From Clostridia bacterium (GTDB lineage: Bacteria > Bacillota > Clostridia > Peptostreptococcales > Anaerovoracaceae), in assembly GCA_030537495.1 (NCBI GenBank), contig JAUNMH010000003.1:101429-165428 (forward strand): DNA of 64,000 nt. Direction: 5' to 3'. The notes under the pieces are model-generated. The model was not told where the DNA came from and made no database searches. It saw only the letters and a list, made by a program, of their open reading frames with translations. Below, in pieces: positions 54,804-63,996 of this stretch; the stretch's first letter is position 1, and every line of letters starts with the position of its first letter. The translations under genes were made by a program, and so were the position numbers.

Positions 54804-55961
54804 ATGGCAGAAAAAAGAGATTATTATGAAGTCCTCGGCTTGCAGAAGGGTGCAAGCGAGGACGAAATAAAGAAGGCTTTCCGTAAAATGGCGATGAAAT
54901 ATCATCCTGACAGAAATCCGGGTGATAAGGAAGCCGAGGAAAAGTTCAAAGAAGTTAATGAAGCATATAGCGTGCTGTCCGATCCGGACAAGAAGAGCAA
55001 GTATGACAGATTTGGCCACGCAGGAGTAGATCCAAATGCCGGCTTCGGAGGAGCAGGCGGATTCTCTGGCGCTGGTGGTTTTGATGACATATTTGACATC
55101 TTCGGAAACATGTTCGGCGGAGGTGGCGGCTTCGGCGGCTTCGGCGGTGGTGGCGGAGCAAGAAGAAATGGTCCTATGAAGGGCAGAGATCTTCAGAAAG
55201 CCATTACCATTGAATTTGAGGAAGCAGCCTTCGGCGTAAAAAAAGAAATCAGCATAAGCAAATATGTAAAATGCGATACTTGTAATGGCGAGGGTAATAA
55301 GCCAGGAACTGAAAAGAAAACTTGTCCTAGCTGTAACGGAACCGGTCAGGTTCACACAGTTCAGAGAACACCTTTTGGACAGTTCCAGAGCACAGGTCCT
55401 TGTCCTGACTGCGGAGGTAAGGGTACGATTATTGATACACCTTGTCCTGACTGTCACGGAACAGGTAAGATCAGAAAGAACGTTAAGATTAACATAGATA
55501 TTCCAGCAGGCGTTGACAACGAAAGTGTAATTACACTTAGAGGTCAGGGTGAACCAGGAGAAAATGGCGGTCCTAACGGAGATCTTTACATCGTAATTAC
55601 AGTAAAACCGCATAAGATGTTCAAGAGAGAAAGAGACAACCTGTACTTAGATATGCCAATTTCCTTTGAACAGGCAACACTTGGAGATGATATTGTAGTT
55701 CCTACGCTTTCTGAGAAGGTTACATACAAGATTCCGGCAGGAACACAGCCAGGAACAGTTTTCAGACTTAAGGGTAAAGGCGTAAGAAATGTTAGAAGCG
55801 GACGCATGGGTGACATGTATGTTAAGGTTATCCTAGAAGTTCCAACTAAGCTTAACTCCAAGCAGAAGAAGGCAATTCAGGAAATGGGCAAGACTCTAGA
55901 CGAGGATTGCTACCAGAAGAAGTCCAAATTCTCAGAAAAGCTGAAAGAGTGGTTTAGCTAA
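54804..55961 (+). CDS. dnaJ: chaperone DnaJ (Hsp40)
   Basis: A 385-residue class A J-protein. J domain at 4-70 with HPD (KYHPDRN), a Gly/Phe-rich linker, then four zinc-binding CxxCxGxG motifs ([32 protein letters not shown]), and the C-terminal substrate-binding region. It stimulates DnaK ATPase. Last gene of the CIRCE-controlled operon; a terminator follows. Confidence 0.98.
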   Translation: MAEKRDYYEVLGLQKGASEDEIKKAFRKMAMKYHPDRNPGDKEAEEKFKEVNEAYSVLSDPDKKSKYDRFGHAGVDPNAGFGGAGGFSGAGGFDDIFDIFGNMFGGGGGFGGFGGGGGARRNGPMKGRDLQKAITIEFEEAAFGVKKEISISKYVKCDTCNGEGNKPGTEKKTCPSCNGTGQVHTVQRTPFGQFQSTGPCPDCGGKGTIIDTPCPDCHGTGKIRKNVKINIDIPAGVDNESVITLRGQGEPGENGGPNGDLYIVITVKPHKMFKRERDNLYLDMPISFEQATLGDDIVVPTLSEKVTYKIPAGTQPGTVFRLKGKGVRNVRSGRMGDMYVKVILEVPTKLNSKQKKAIQEMGKTLDEDCYQKKSKFSEKLKEWFS

Positions 55962-55988
55962 AAACGTGGAAAATTAATAGAAATATAG

Positions 55989-56020
55989 CAGTCGGTTTTT
56001 TGAGAGCCGGCTGTTTTTTT
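55989..56020 (+). terminator. terminator of the heat-shock operon
   Basis: CAGTCGG (55989-55995) pairs with CCGGCTG (56007-56013), with one G-T wobble, then seven T. Confidence 0.85.
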
Positions 56021-56080
56021 CTGTAATTTTTCCCGGTAATATGTTATGATTATAGGACAGAACTTATGAGGAGGACGGAA

Positions 56081-57049
56081 ATGAATTACATTGAAATAAA
56101 TATAGAAACTTCAGCAGCCGGCATCGAGCCTGTTGTCTCTGAGCTTCTAAGCATTGGAATTACAGATACAGTAGTTGAGGATCCCCGTGATATCGAGGAC
56201 CTGATGGACAAAAAGCAGACCTATGACTGGGATTACCTGGACGACTCCATTATGGAAAAAATGAAGGAAGTGCCAAGCGTAATCGTTTACCTTGAGGACA
56301 CTGAAGAGAACCGCCAGCTATCAAAACTCACAGAGACTACAATCTCGGAATTAAAGGCTGACGCTGCAGCAGGTGAATTTGGTGAAAACGTTGATTTCGG
56401 CAGCCTAGATGTAACTGTTAAATTCGATGATGACAGTGAGTGGAAGGACAAGTGGAAAGAATTCTTCAAGCCCTCACAGATTTCAGAAAGCATTGTAGTT
56501 AAGCCGACATGGGAAGAATATGAGAATAAAGACAGTAAACTTGTAATTGAAATAGATCCAGGAATGGCCTTTGGTACAGGAACTCATGAGACCACATCAC
56601 TATGCGTTAAGATGCTGGAAAAGTATGAGAAAAAGGGCGACGATGTTCTAGACGTAGGATGTGGAAGCGGAATTCTATCAATTGCCGCAGCCTTACTTGG
56701 AGCTAAGGATGTTCTAGGAGTAGATGTGGACCCAATTGCTGTAGAAGTAGCAGACGAAAACATCGCATTGAACAAGGTAGCAGAAGTTGCGAGAGCGCAG
56801 TACGGCGACCTTACAAAGGGAATTGACTACAAGGCTGACGTAGTAGTTGCAAACCTAATGGCAGACCTTGTAATGATGCTCGCAGAAGATGTAGCAAAAC
56901 ACATGAAAGAAAACGGATTCTTTATTTCCTCAGGAATTCTTATTGAAAAAGAAGAAGTTGTATCAGAACATCTAAAGAAACTGGGATTTACCATTGTAGA
57001 AGTTGTTCGTGACAATGGCTGGTGTGCAATTGTTGCAAAGATTGACTAG
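56081..57049 (+). CDS. prmA: ribosomal protein L11 methyltransferase
   Basis: A 322-residue SAM-dependent methyltransferase of the PrmA family: N-terminal recognition domain, then DPGMAFGTGTHETT, LDVGCGSGILSIAAALLGA and the NLMADL motif. It methylates lysines of ribosomal protein L11. ATG 56081 preceded by GAGGAGG is chosen; the 5-codon longer frame has its start inside the ribosome binding site. Followed by rsmE, a conserved pairing. Confidence 0.93.
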   Translation: MNYIEINIETSAAGIEPVVSELLSIGITDTVVEDPRDIEDLMDKKQTYDWDYLDDSIMEKMKEVPSVIVYLEDTEENRQLSKLTETTISELKADAAAGEFGENVDFGSLDVTVKFDDDSEWKDKWKEFFKPSQISESIVVKPTWEEYENKDSKLVIEIDPGMAFGTGTHETTSLCVKMLEKYEKKGDDVLDVGCGSGILSIAAALLGAKDVLGVDVDPIAVEVADENIALNKVAEVARAQYGDLTKGIDYKADVVVANLMADLVMMLAEDVAKHMKENGFFISSGILIEKEEVVSEHLKKLGFTIVEVVRDNGWCAIVAKID

Positions 57050-57093
57050 TTTTACAAAAATTGATATAAGTAGACTACGAGGAGGATTACTTT

Positions 57094-57837
57094 ATGAGAA
57101 TATTTACTGATCCAGTAAATATTGGAGATAAGTATATTTCCATTACAGATAAGGGCGACATTAAGCATATGGTTAAGGTAATGCGCCTTAAGGAAGGGTA
57201 CAAAGTAGATGTCTCCGATTCAGCGCAGTGGGAATATGAAACAGAAATAGACCAGATTACAGATGACGAGGTGCTTCTCAGAATACTGGACAAGCAGGCT
57301 TTCGCCAGAGAACCAGAGGTGAGAGTCACTCTTTTTCAAGGAGTTCCTAAGGCGGGTAAGATGGAGACCATCATTCAGAAATGTGTGGAGCTTGGCGTGT
57401 ATTCAATTACGCCGGTCTTCATGGAGCGCACAGTAGTTGTAGAAAAGGGAAACTTCGGAAAGAAGTTAGACCGCTGGCAGAAGGTTTCCGATGAAGCTGT
57501 CAAGCAGTGTAAGAGGGGAATTATTCCCGAAATTAACAGTAGCCTTAAGTTTAAGGAAATGATTAAGGAACTTGGAAGTTTTGACCTTATACTCTTCCCA
57601 TATGAAAACGAGAGCAATTACTCCATTAAGGATTGCCTTAGAGGCTTGTGTGAAGAGGGACGAAAACCTAAGACCGTAGCTATAATAATAGGCCCAGAAG
57701 GTGGCTTCGCTGATTCGGAGGCTACTATGCTAGACGAAGCAGGCGCAGAGAGGGTAACTCTTGGGAAAACTATTTTGAGGACAGAAACGGCGGGAATGGC
57801 GGCTCTTGCCATGACAATGTACGAGCTGGAACTGTAG
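57094..57837 (+). CDS. rsmE: 16S rRNA (uracil1498-N3)-methyltransferase
   Basis: A 247-residue SPOUT-class methyltransferase that modifies U1498 of 16S rRNA. The knot motifs IIIGPEGGFADSEATML and TLGKTILRTETAGMAAL are typical, with PKAGKMETIIQKCVELGV and the N-terminal PUA-like domain before. ATG with AGGAGGA upstream. Probably one transcript with prmA. Confidence 0.95.
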   Translation: MRIFTDPVNIGDKYISITDKGDIKHMVKVMRLKEGYKVDVSDSAQWEYETEIDQITDDEVLLRILDKQAFAREPEVRVTLFQGVPKAGKMETIIQKCVELGVYSITPVFMERTVVVEKGNFGKKLDRWQKVSDEAVKQCKRGIIPEINSSLKFKEMIKELGSFDLILFPYENESNYSIKDCLRGLCEEGRKPKTVAIIIGPEGGFADSEATMLDEAGAERVTLGKTILRTETAGMAALAMTMYELEL

Positions 57838-57946
57838 AAAAAGCAGTATGTAATCCTGTATATAATATAGTGAATTTTTTCTTGAAGATGTGAAAGAAAG
57901 GTTGTACTATTTATATTATATAAACCAAAATGAAAGGAGACACGAA

Positions 57947-58288
57947 ATGGCAGATTGTATTTTTTGTGCAATAGGAAGTCATGAAATTCCTTCAAATGTT
58001 GCATATGAAGATGATAAGATTATCGCATTTCATGACCTGGATCCGCAGGCACCTGTCCATGTGCTTGTAATCCCTAAGAAGCATATCGAAAGCCTTGACG
58101 ATGTTAAGGAAGAAGATAAAGAACTTATGGGACACATCATGTTTAAGATTCATGAGATTGCTGCAGATCTTGGCCTAGAAAACGGCTACAGAGTTGTAAG
58201 CAACAATGGAGAGGATGCTTTCCAGACAGTTAAGCATTTACATTTCCACATTCTTGGAAAGAGAAAGATGACTTGGCCACCAGGCTGA
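57947..58288 (+). CDS. HIT family protein
   Basis: A 113-residue histidine-triad nucleotide-binding protein (HINT/HinT-like). Zinc-type pair CIFC at residues 4-7 and the HIT motif HLHFHI with H97, H99 and H101. Such proteins hydrolyse nucleoside phosphoramidates such as AMP-lysine. ATG 57947 follows AAAGGAGA and gives the usual length. mtaB begins about 30 bases after its stop. Confidence 0.9.
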   Translation: MADCIFCAIGSHEIPSNVAYEDDKIIAFHDLDPQAPVHVLVIPKKHIESLDDVKEEDKELMGHIMFKIHEIAADLGLENGYRVVSNNGEDAFQTVKHLHFHILGKRKMTWPPG

Positions 58289-58319
58289 TGCCGGTAGCAG
58301 GTCTTAGTTAGGAGTTTTG

Positions 58320-59621
58320 ATGAAAGCAGCATTTCATACTTTAGGCTGCAAGGTCAATCAGTACGAGACGGAGGCGCTTAAAGAACAGTTTAAGAATGCC
58401 GGCTATGAAATAGTAAACGAGGACGACTTTGCAGATGTGTATGTTATTAATACATGCAGCGTTACAAATATGTCTGACAGAAAGTCAAGACAATATATAA
58501 GAAAAATGAAGAGGGTCAATCCCTCGTCCATCGTTGCCGTAACCGGTTGCTACGCCCAGGTCAGCCCTGAGGAAGTTGCCGGAGTCGAAGGCGTCGACGT
58601 TGTTGCAGGCACCAATGAGAAGCACAAGCTACTGGAATATGTGGGGGATTTCAGTAGCGAGCAAAACCAGCAGTGTCATGTAAAGGACTACGATGATCTT
58701 ACCGAGTATATTTCCAGCGGAATAGTAACTTCCATGGAGTCAAGAACCAGAGCTTACATTAAGATTCAGGAAGGGTGTAACCGTTTCTGTTCTTACTGCA
58801 TTATTCCTTATGCAAGGGGCAAGGTGAGAAGCCGTGACCTTGAGGAAATTGTAGAGGAAGCAAGGGGGCTTATAAGCCAGGGCTTCAAGGAATTGATTCT
58901 GACGGGAATAAATACTGCACTTTATGGTGAAGATACTGAAATGGGCGGAATTGAGCCTTTAATTGCTAGACTTAACGCCCTTGAAGGTGATTTCCGAATC
59001 AGGTTGAGCTCATTGGAGCCTACGGTAATTAATGCAGACTATGTTAAGAAGCTATTCCAATATGAAAAGCTTTGTCCGCATTTGCATCTGTCGGTTCAGA
59101 GCGGAGCTAACCACGTGCTTTCCTTAATGAACAGACATTATGACAGAGATGAATATCTTGGAATTGTCAGAGTTCTTAAGGAATTTGATCCACTTTATGG
59201 AATTACAACTGATATTATTGCAGGTTTTCCGGAGGAGACTGAAGAAGACTTTGAGGATAGCCTTAGAATAATTGATGAAGTTGGATTCTGCAAGGTTCAT
59301 GCATTTAAGTATTCTCGAAGAAAGGGAACCGTTGCCGCAGATATGAAGGGACAGATCCCGGGTCCGGAAAAGAACCGGAGAAGTCAGGTTTTGATAGAGA
59401 AGGCGGAGAGTGCAGCCCGAGACTTTTATGAAAAGTGTAAGGGTGCGACTAGGCGAGTATTGTTTGAGGAATTTGCGGACGGAAGTGACGGCATGATTAC
59501 CGGATACACTGATAACTATGTGAAGGTGTATGTGCCGGGCGAAGAAAAAATGCTTAACAATTTCTATGATGTGAAACTTATAGAAGAATATAAAGATGGA
59601 ATGAAAGGCGAGCTGAATTAA
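58320..59621 (+). CDS. mtaB: tRNA (t6A37) methylthiotransferase MtaB
   Basis: A 433-residue radical SAM methylthiotransferase. N-terminal cluster cysteines (HTLGCKVNQYE, INTCSVTN, TGCYAQV), radical SAM motif CNRFCSYC, and a TRAM domain at the end. It converts t6A37 to ms2t6A37 in tRNAs reading ANN codons. ATG 58320 (TAGGAG upstream) is chosen over a TTG directly before it. Its 3' end forms half of a terminator hairpin. Confidence 0.93.
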   Translation: MKAAFHTLGCKVNQYETEALKEQFKNAGYEIVNEDDFADVYVINTCSVTNMSDRKSRQYIRKMKRVNPSSIVAVTGCYAQVSPEEVAGVEGVDVVAGTNEKHKLLEYVGDFSSEQNQQCHVKDYDDLTEYISSGIVTSMESRTRAYIKIQEGCNRFCSYCIIPYARGKVRSRDLEEIVEEARGLISQGFKELILTGINTALYGEDTEMGGIEPLIARLNALEGDFRIRLSSLEPTVINADYVKKLFQYEKLCPHLHLSVQSGANHVLSLMNRHYDRDEYLGIVRVLKEFDPLYGITTDIIAGFPEETEEDFEDSLRIIDEVGFCKVHAFKYSRRKGTVAADMKGQIPGPEKNRRSQVLIEKAESAARDFYEKCKGATRRVLFEEFADGSDGMITGYTDNYVKVYVPGEEKMLNNFYDVKLIEEYKDGMKGELN

Positions 59622-59636
59622 CAGCCCGCCTTTTAA
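59604..59636 (+). terminator. terminator overlapping the mtaB stop codon
   Basis: AAAGGCGAGC pairs with GCCCGCCTTTT across the stop codon, followed by T and A residues. Confidence 0.75.
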
Positions 59637-59664
59637 AAGTTTTTGTATTTAATTGGTTTTGATA

Positions 59665-60243
59665 TTATTGGCGGAAAGTAATTTCACCAGTTTCTGCATC
59701 CATTGCATCTACAATAGCTAGTGATTCTAGTTGGTAGCCAAGGTTTCTGATAATCTGTCCGCCAACCTGGAAGCCTTTTTCTATGGCAATTCCAATGCCT
59801 TCAACTGTTGCACCTGCGTCTCCGGCAATGCTGATAAGGCCTTGAAGAGCGCAACCATTAGCAAGGAAGTCGTCGACAATAAGTACGTGGTCATCTTCGC
59901 TTAGGAATTTCTTGGAAACGATAACCTGGTTCTTTGTTTTATGAGTGAATGACTCAACTTCTGCAACATACATTTCGCCGTCAATGTTGATGCTCTTTGA
60001 CTTCTTGGCGAAAACTACAGGAGCGTTGAACTGCCTTGCTACTGCAGCGGCAATTCCGATTCCGGATGCCTCAATAGTAAGGATTTTGTTAATAGTTTTT
60101 CCTTGGAAACGCTTGCTCCATTCCTTAGCCATATCATCAAACAGCTGAATATCCATCTGATGATTTAAAAAGCTATCAACCTTAAGCACATTTCCTTCTT
60201 TAACGATACCGTCTTTTATAATTCGTTCTTCTAGTACGTTCAT
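59665..60243 (-). CDS. xpt: xanthine phosphoribosyltransferase
   Basis: A 192-residue phosphoribosyltransferase of the Xpt/PRTase type. PRPP-binding [17 protein letters not shown] and the N-terminal [13 protein letters not shown] are typical of xanthine phosphoribosyltransferase. It salvages xanthine to XMP. It is often fused to a purine permease operon in Bacillus; here the permease lies far away at 13803-15230. ATG with GGAGGAAG upstream. No purine riboswitch lies in its 40-base leader. Confidence 0.92.
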   Translation of the reverse strand: MNVLEERIIKDGIVKEGNVLKVDSFLNHQMDIQLFDDMAKEWSKRFQGKTINKILTIEASGIGIAAAVARQFNAPVVFAKKSKSINIDGEMYVAEVESFTHKTKNQVIVSKKFLSEDDHVLIVDDFLANGCALQGLISIAGDAGATVEGIGIAIEKGFQVGGQIIRNLGYQLESLAIVDAMDAETGEITFRQ

Positions 60244-60281
60244 GACTTCCTCCGAGACAATTGATTTTACGATTACCTAAT

Positions 60282-60310
60282 AGTTTAGCAAATTTAAGAG
60301 AGTTTTACAA
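60282..60310 (-). promoter_or_regulatory. promoter of xpt
   Basis: On the minus strand: TTGTAA (60310-60305), 17 bases, TAAACT (60287-60282). Confidence 0.5.
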
Positions 60311-60357
60311 GGAAAAGCGGTATAATAAAAGAGAAACACAATTTAATCAAAAAGACC

Positions 60358-60386
60358 TTGCATTCTTTGAGCAAAAGTAGTATAAT
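60358..60386 (+). promoter_or_regulatory. promoter of rpsU
   Basis: TTGCAT at 60358-60363, 17 bases, TATAAT at 60381-60386, divergent from the xpt promoter. Confidence 0.7.
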
Positions 60387-60454
60387 TTTTCTGTTATTTT
60401 ATGAAGACTGTTCACAAGCTTATGATTCAACGTGGTCAGGAGGTGAATTGGAAT

Positions 60455-60634
60455 ATGGCACAAGTTATCGTAAGAGAAAACGAAAGTTTAGAAAGTGCTC
60501 TTAAGAGATTTAAGAGATCATGCGCTAGAGATGGCGTAATGTCAGAACTTAGAAAAAGAGAACATTACGAAAAACCAAGCGTAAAGAGAAAGAAAAAGTC
60601 TGAAGCCGCTAGAAAAAAGGCTAAGAAATACTAA
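60455..60634 (+). CDS. rpsU: 30S ribosomal protein S21
   Basis: A 59-residue basic protein with the S21 pattern [56 protein letters not shown] 60455 follows AGGAGG with an 11-base gap; a longer frame starting at 60401 is in the leader. In Firmicutes rpsU commonly precedes yqeY, as here. Confidence 0.96.
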   Translation: MAQVIVRENESLESALKRFKRSCARDGVMSELRKREHYEKPSVKRKKKSEAARKKAKKY

Positions 60635-60659
60635 GTCATTTAGGATCGAGGTGATATAA

Positions 60660-61109
60660 ATGGCTCTTAAAGAAACACTTATGGCTGATTTCAAAGAAGC
60701 TATGAAGGCTCATGATGAAACAGCTAAAAATACAATTAATCTAGCACGTGCAGCTATTAAGCAGTACGAGGTAGATAACAGAGAAGAACTAGACGATGCA
60801 GGCATTATTGCCATATTATCTAAACAGGTAAAAATGCGTAAGGATGCCCTGGCTGATTTTGAAAAAGCTGGTAGAACAGATCTGTTAGATGCTTATAACA
60901 AGGAAATTGAAGTTCTTAATCGTTACTTACCTGAGCAGCTTTCCAAGGAGAAAATCATGGAAGTTGTTGAGGAAACTGCAGCCTCACTTGGAATTGAAGG
61001 AGGAAAGCAGAATATGGGTAAGCTGATGGGTCCTGTAATGGGAAAAGTCAAAGGCTTAGCTGACGGAAACGATGTTAAGAATTGTGTTATGGAGTTTCTT
61101 TCAAAATAG
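60660..61109 (+). CDS. yqeY: YqeY/GatB-like protein
   Basis: A 149-residue protein of the YqeY family, homologous to the tail domain of GatB and glutaminyl-tRNA amidotransferases (DEAGIIAILSKQVKMRKDAL-like central part, GKLMGPVMGKVKGLADGNDV at the end). Function as an independent tRNA-binding factor is not settled. ATG with GAGGTG upstream, 25 bases after rpsU. Confidence 0.93.
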   Translation: MALKETLMADFKEAMKAHDETAKNTINLARAAIKQYEVDNREELDDAGIIAILSKQVKMRKDALADFEKAGRTDLLDAYNKEIEVLNRYLPEQLSKEKIMEVVEETAASLGIEGGKQNMGKLMGPVMGKVKGLADGNDVKNCVMEFLSK

Positions 61110-61132
61110 AAAATAACATAGTTTAAAACAAG

Positions 61133-61165
61133 ACAACCTGATGGATTATCATCAGGTTGTTTTTT
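61133..61165 (+). terminator. terminator after yqeY
   Basis: ACAACCTGATG (61133-61143) pairs with CATCAGGTTGT (61150-61160), 11 bp perfect, then five T. Confidence 0.9.
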
Positions 61166-61209
61166 CAATATGTTAATACAGGAAAATAGCAGGAAATATC
61201 AATAAAAGT

Positions 61210-61238
61210 TTGAAATTTCAGTGAAAAGAAAATATAAT
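61210..61238 (+). promoter_or_regulatory. promoter of phoH-ybeY-cdd-era
   Basis: TTGAAA at 61210-61215, 17 bases, TATAAT at 61233-61238. The transcript would begin near an inverted repeat, ATAGGC (61247-61252) and GCCTAT (61265-61270), that forms a short 5' hairpin. Confidence 0.65.
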
Positions 61239-61299
61239 AGTAATGTATAGGCATTAGCAGAAAAGCCTATTATACTCACGTAAGAAAAGGAGATTTTTT

Positions 61300-62262
61300 T
61301 TGAAAACAATAGCAATTGACGAAAACCTTGACAGAGCAGCCCTATTCGGAAATCTGGATGTAAACCTAAATCTTGTAGAAGAAGCTACAGGAGTAGAAAT
61401 ATTTCAGAGAGATGACGGCCTGATCCTGAAAGGAGAAAATATAGAACTGGCTGAAGGAATCTTAAACGAGCTTATGACAATCCTTCTAGCTGGAGAGAAA
61501 CTTGACGCCCAGAAGGTAAATTATATTATAAGCCTTAAGCAGCAGGGATTTTCCTACGGTGAGCATAAGTTCGACAAGGACATTATATGCTTTACTAGCA
61601 AGGGACGCCCACTAAAGCCTAAGACTATAGGCCAGAAGGACTATGTTAACAGCATCAGAAAGAAGGACGTTGTCTTCGGCATCGGACCTGCGGGAACGGG
61701 CAAAACTTACATAGCCGTAGCCATGGCTGTTAACTCTTTTAAAAATAAAGAAGTGCAGAAAATCATTTTAGCAAGACCGGCTGTTGAAGCTGGAGAAAGA
61801 CTTGGATTCCTTCCCGGAGATTTGCAGGAAAAAGTTGATCCATATCTGAGACCTCTTTATGATGCGCTATATGATATTCTTGGCCGCGATAATGCTTTAA
61901 GACTTAAGGAAAAAGAAGTAATAGAAGTTGTGCCTCTTGCATATATGAGAGGACGTACTTTGGATAATTCATTTATTATCTTAGACGAAGCACAGAATAC
62001 TACTAGAGAACAGATGAAGATGTTCCTTACAAGAATGGGTTTTGGATCTAAGGTTGTTGTTACCGGCGACGTTACTCAGATTGACCTTCCGAGAGGAAAG
62101 AAGAGCGGGCTTGTTGAAGCTGAGAGAGTTTTGAAAAATGTGAAAGACATAGACTTTTGCTATCTGAAAGATGTCGATGTTGTGAGACATGAACTTGTAA
62201 AGAAAATAATTAATGCATATGATCAGTATTATAGACAGTATCCGGAAGAACTGGAGGAATAG
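61300..62262 (+). CDS. phoH: PhoH-family ATPase
   Basis: A 320-residue P-loop ATPase of the PhoH/YbeZ type: GPAGTGKTYIAVAMA near residue 128, LARPAVEAGERLGFLPGDLQEK, and ILDEAQNTTREQMKMFLTRMG. It is often linked to YbeY in 16S rRNA or RNA processing. The start is TTG with AAAGGAGA upstream. Its end lies 2 bases before the ybeY ATG, so the two are co-translated. Confidence 0.93.
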   Translation: MKTIAIDENLDRAALFGNLDVNLNLVEEATGVEIFQRDDGLILKGENIELAEGILNELMTILLAGEKLDAQKVNYIISLKQQGFSYGEHKFDKDIICFTSKGRPLKPKTIGQKDYVNSIRKKDVVFGIGPAGTGKTYIAVAMAVNSFKNKEVQKIILARPAVEAGERLGFLPGDLQEKVDPYLRPLYDALYDILGRDNALRLKEKEVIEVVPLAYMRGRTLDNSFIILDEAQNTTREQMKMFLTRMGFGSKVVVTGDVTQIDLPRGKKSGLVEAERVLKNVKDIDFCYLKDVDVVRHELVKKIINAYDQYYRQYPEELEE

Positions 62263-62264
62263 AA

Positions 62265-62717
62265 ATGACAATTTACTTTGAAGAGGGACAGGTTGTATCA
62301 GATGAGATGAGAGCTACTATGGAAAAGGCAGCCGAGAGATGCCTGGAACTAGAGCAAATTCCGGAAGATAGAGCAGAAATAAGCGTTACTTTTGTAGATG
62401 CAGAGGAAATCCGCACGTTAAACAGAGACTACAGAGAAAATGATAAGGTTACAGATGTCTTATCTTTTCCTCAGTTTGACGACTTAAATGAACTTCCCGA
62501 GGTTGGTGAAATCTGCCTTGGAGACGTAGTTATTTGCAAAGAAAGAGCGGAGGAACAGGCTGAGGAATTCGGGCATTCTTTTGAAAGAGAAATTATATAT
62601 CTGTTTACACACAGCATCCTTCATCTTTTAGGTTATGATCATATGGAAGAAGACGAAAAGAAGGAAATGCGTGCCAGAGAAGAAGAGGTAATGACATATC
62701 TTGGAATCGGGAGGTAG
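62265..62717 (+). CDS. ybeY: endoribonuclease YbeY
   Basis: A 150-residue metal-dependent RNase. The zinc motif HSILHLLGYDHMEEDE (HxxxHxxxxxH) lies near the C-terminus, with TDVLSFPQ earlier. It acts in 16S rRNA 3'-end maturation and ribosome quality control. ATG with GGAGGAATAG upstream. Confidence 0.96.
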   Translation: MTIYFEEGQVVSDEMRATMEKAAERCLELEQIPEDRAEISVTFVDAEEIRTLNRDYRENDKVTDVLSFPQFDDLNELPEVGEICLGDVVICKERAEEQAEEFGHSFEREIIYLFTHSILHLLGYDHMEEDEKKEMRAREEEVMTYLGIGR

Positions 62718-62722
62718 AAACA

Positions 62723-63100
62723 ATGGATAACAGAGAATTGTTTAAGATGGCTCAGGCAGCTTTGCCTAATGCCTATGCGCCTTTTTCAAAGTTCAAGGTG
62801 GGAGCAGCCCTGCTTACAGAAGAAGGAAAGGTTTTCACCGGAGTTAACGTGGAGAACTCCAGTTACGGCGGGACTATTTGCGCAGAGAGAACAGCGACGG
62901 TCAAAGCTGTCTCAGAAGGGTACAGAAACTTCAGCAAGCTGGCAATTGCAGCAAGCGAGGGTGAGGCTTTTCCATGTGGAATATGCAGACAGTTCCTCTA
63001 TGAGTTTGCGCCGGATCTGGAAGTTATTATTGGTGAAGATGAAGAACATTTAAAAATATATACGTTAAAAGAATTATTACCGGAAGGGTTTAGACTATGA
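62723..63100 (+). CDS. cdd: cytidine deaminase
   Basis: A 125-residue cytidine deaminase. CAERTATVKA supplies the catalytic Glu and a zinc Cys; PCGICRQFLYEF supplies two more zinc Cys. NVENSSYGGTICAERT is the substrate loop. It turns cytidine or deoxycytidine into (deoxy)uridine. The usual dgkA between ybeY and cdd is absent here. Its stop overlaps the era ATG by four bases. Confidence 0.95.
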   Translation: MDNRELFKMAQAALPNAYAPFSKFKVGAALLTEEGKVFTGVNVENSSYGGTICAERTATVKAVSEGYRNFSKLAIAASEGEAFPCGICRQFLYEFAPDLEVIIGEDEEHLKIYTLKELLPEGFRL

Positions 63101-63996
63101 TGAAATCAGGATTTATTGGAATAATTGGAAGACCTAATGTTGGAAAGTCCACTTTGCTTAACAGCATATTAGGTGAAAAAATAGCTATTACAACTGATAA
63201 ACCACAGACTACGCGTAATAGCATTAGAGGCATCTATACTCGCTTTGGTGACGACATGGAGAGTGGATGCCAGATGGTGTTCATTGACACGCCGGGCATC
63301 CATAAGGCAAAGAATAAGCTTGGTGCGGCAATGACTGATATGGCGGTGAGCACTTTTAAGGAAACTGACGTTGTGCTTTTCCTTGTAGATGGCAGTATTA
63401 ACAAGGGACCGGGAGACAGATATATTATGGAAATGATAAAAGATCTGGACACTCCTAAAATTCTTGTTATTAACAAAATTGACAAGATGTCTCCGGAAGA
63501 ATATGCGGGAATCTATAACGAATACGATGAACTGGGAGTTTTTGATGGAATCTTTGGAACTTCAGCCTTAGAGGGAACTAATGTGCAGGATCTTCTTGAT
63601 AAAATTGAAACTTATCTTGAAGAGGGACCTATGTATTTCCCTGAAGATATGGTTACAGACCATCCGGAAAGATTTATCGTAAGCGAAATCATAAGAGAAA
63701 AGATTCTTAACTACCTTGAAGAGGAAGTTCCTCACGGCGTTGCAGTTGAAATTGAAACCTATGAGGAAAAACCGACAATTACTAATATTGGAGCAGTTAT
63801 TTACTGTGAGAAAAAATCTCACAAAGGTATTATTATCGGCAAACAGGGCAAGAAACTAAAAGGCATTGGAAAGAGCGCAAGAATGGAAATTGAAGCGCTT
63901 CTTGGTACCAAGGTATATCTTGAACTATGGGTAAAGGTTAAGGAAAACTGGAGAGACAGTGACTTTGCTCTTTCCAATTTTGGATACAAGGAATAG
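63097..63996 (+). CDS. era: GTPase Era
   Basis: A 299-residue GTPase of normal length. G1 GRPNVGKST, G3 DTPGIH, G4 NKIDK, and the C-terminal KH domain with GIIIGKQGKKLKGIGKSARMEIE. It binds the 3' end of 16S rRNA during 30S assembly. ATG overlaps the end of cdd. The stop codon lies at 63994-63996, so the gene is complete at the window edge. Confidence 0.97.
   Translation: MMKSGFIGIIGRPNVGKSTLLNSILGEKIAITTDKPQTTRNSIRGIYTRFGDDMESGCQMVFIDTPGIHKAKNKLGAAMTDMAVSTFKETDVVLFLVDGSINKGPGDRYIMEMIKDLDTPKILVINKIDKMSPEEYAGIYNEYDELGVFDGIFGTSALEGTNVQDLLDKIETYLEEGPMYFPEDMVTDHPERFIVSEIIREKILNYLEEEVPHGVAVEIETYEEKPTITNIGAVIYCEKKSHKGIIIGKQGKKLKGIGKSARMEIEALLGTKVYLELWVKVKENWRDSDFALSNFGYKE

Noticed and set aside
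54684..55613. 309-codon open frame on the minus strand opposite dnaK/dnaJ
   Set aside because: It lies entirely over two strongly conserved genes, has no ribosome binding site, and its protein is an arbitrary Ser/Arg/Cys-rich shadow caused by the codon bias of the heat-shock genes.
60244..60400. Purine riboswitch in front of xpt, and likewise in front of the NCS2 permease
   Set aside because: The leaders are about 40 bases or shorter after the recognised promoters, and no purine-aptamer stems are present.
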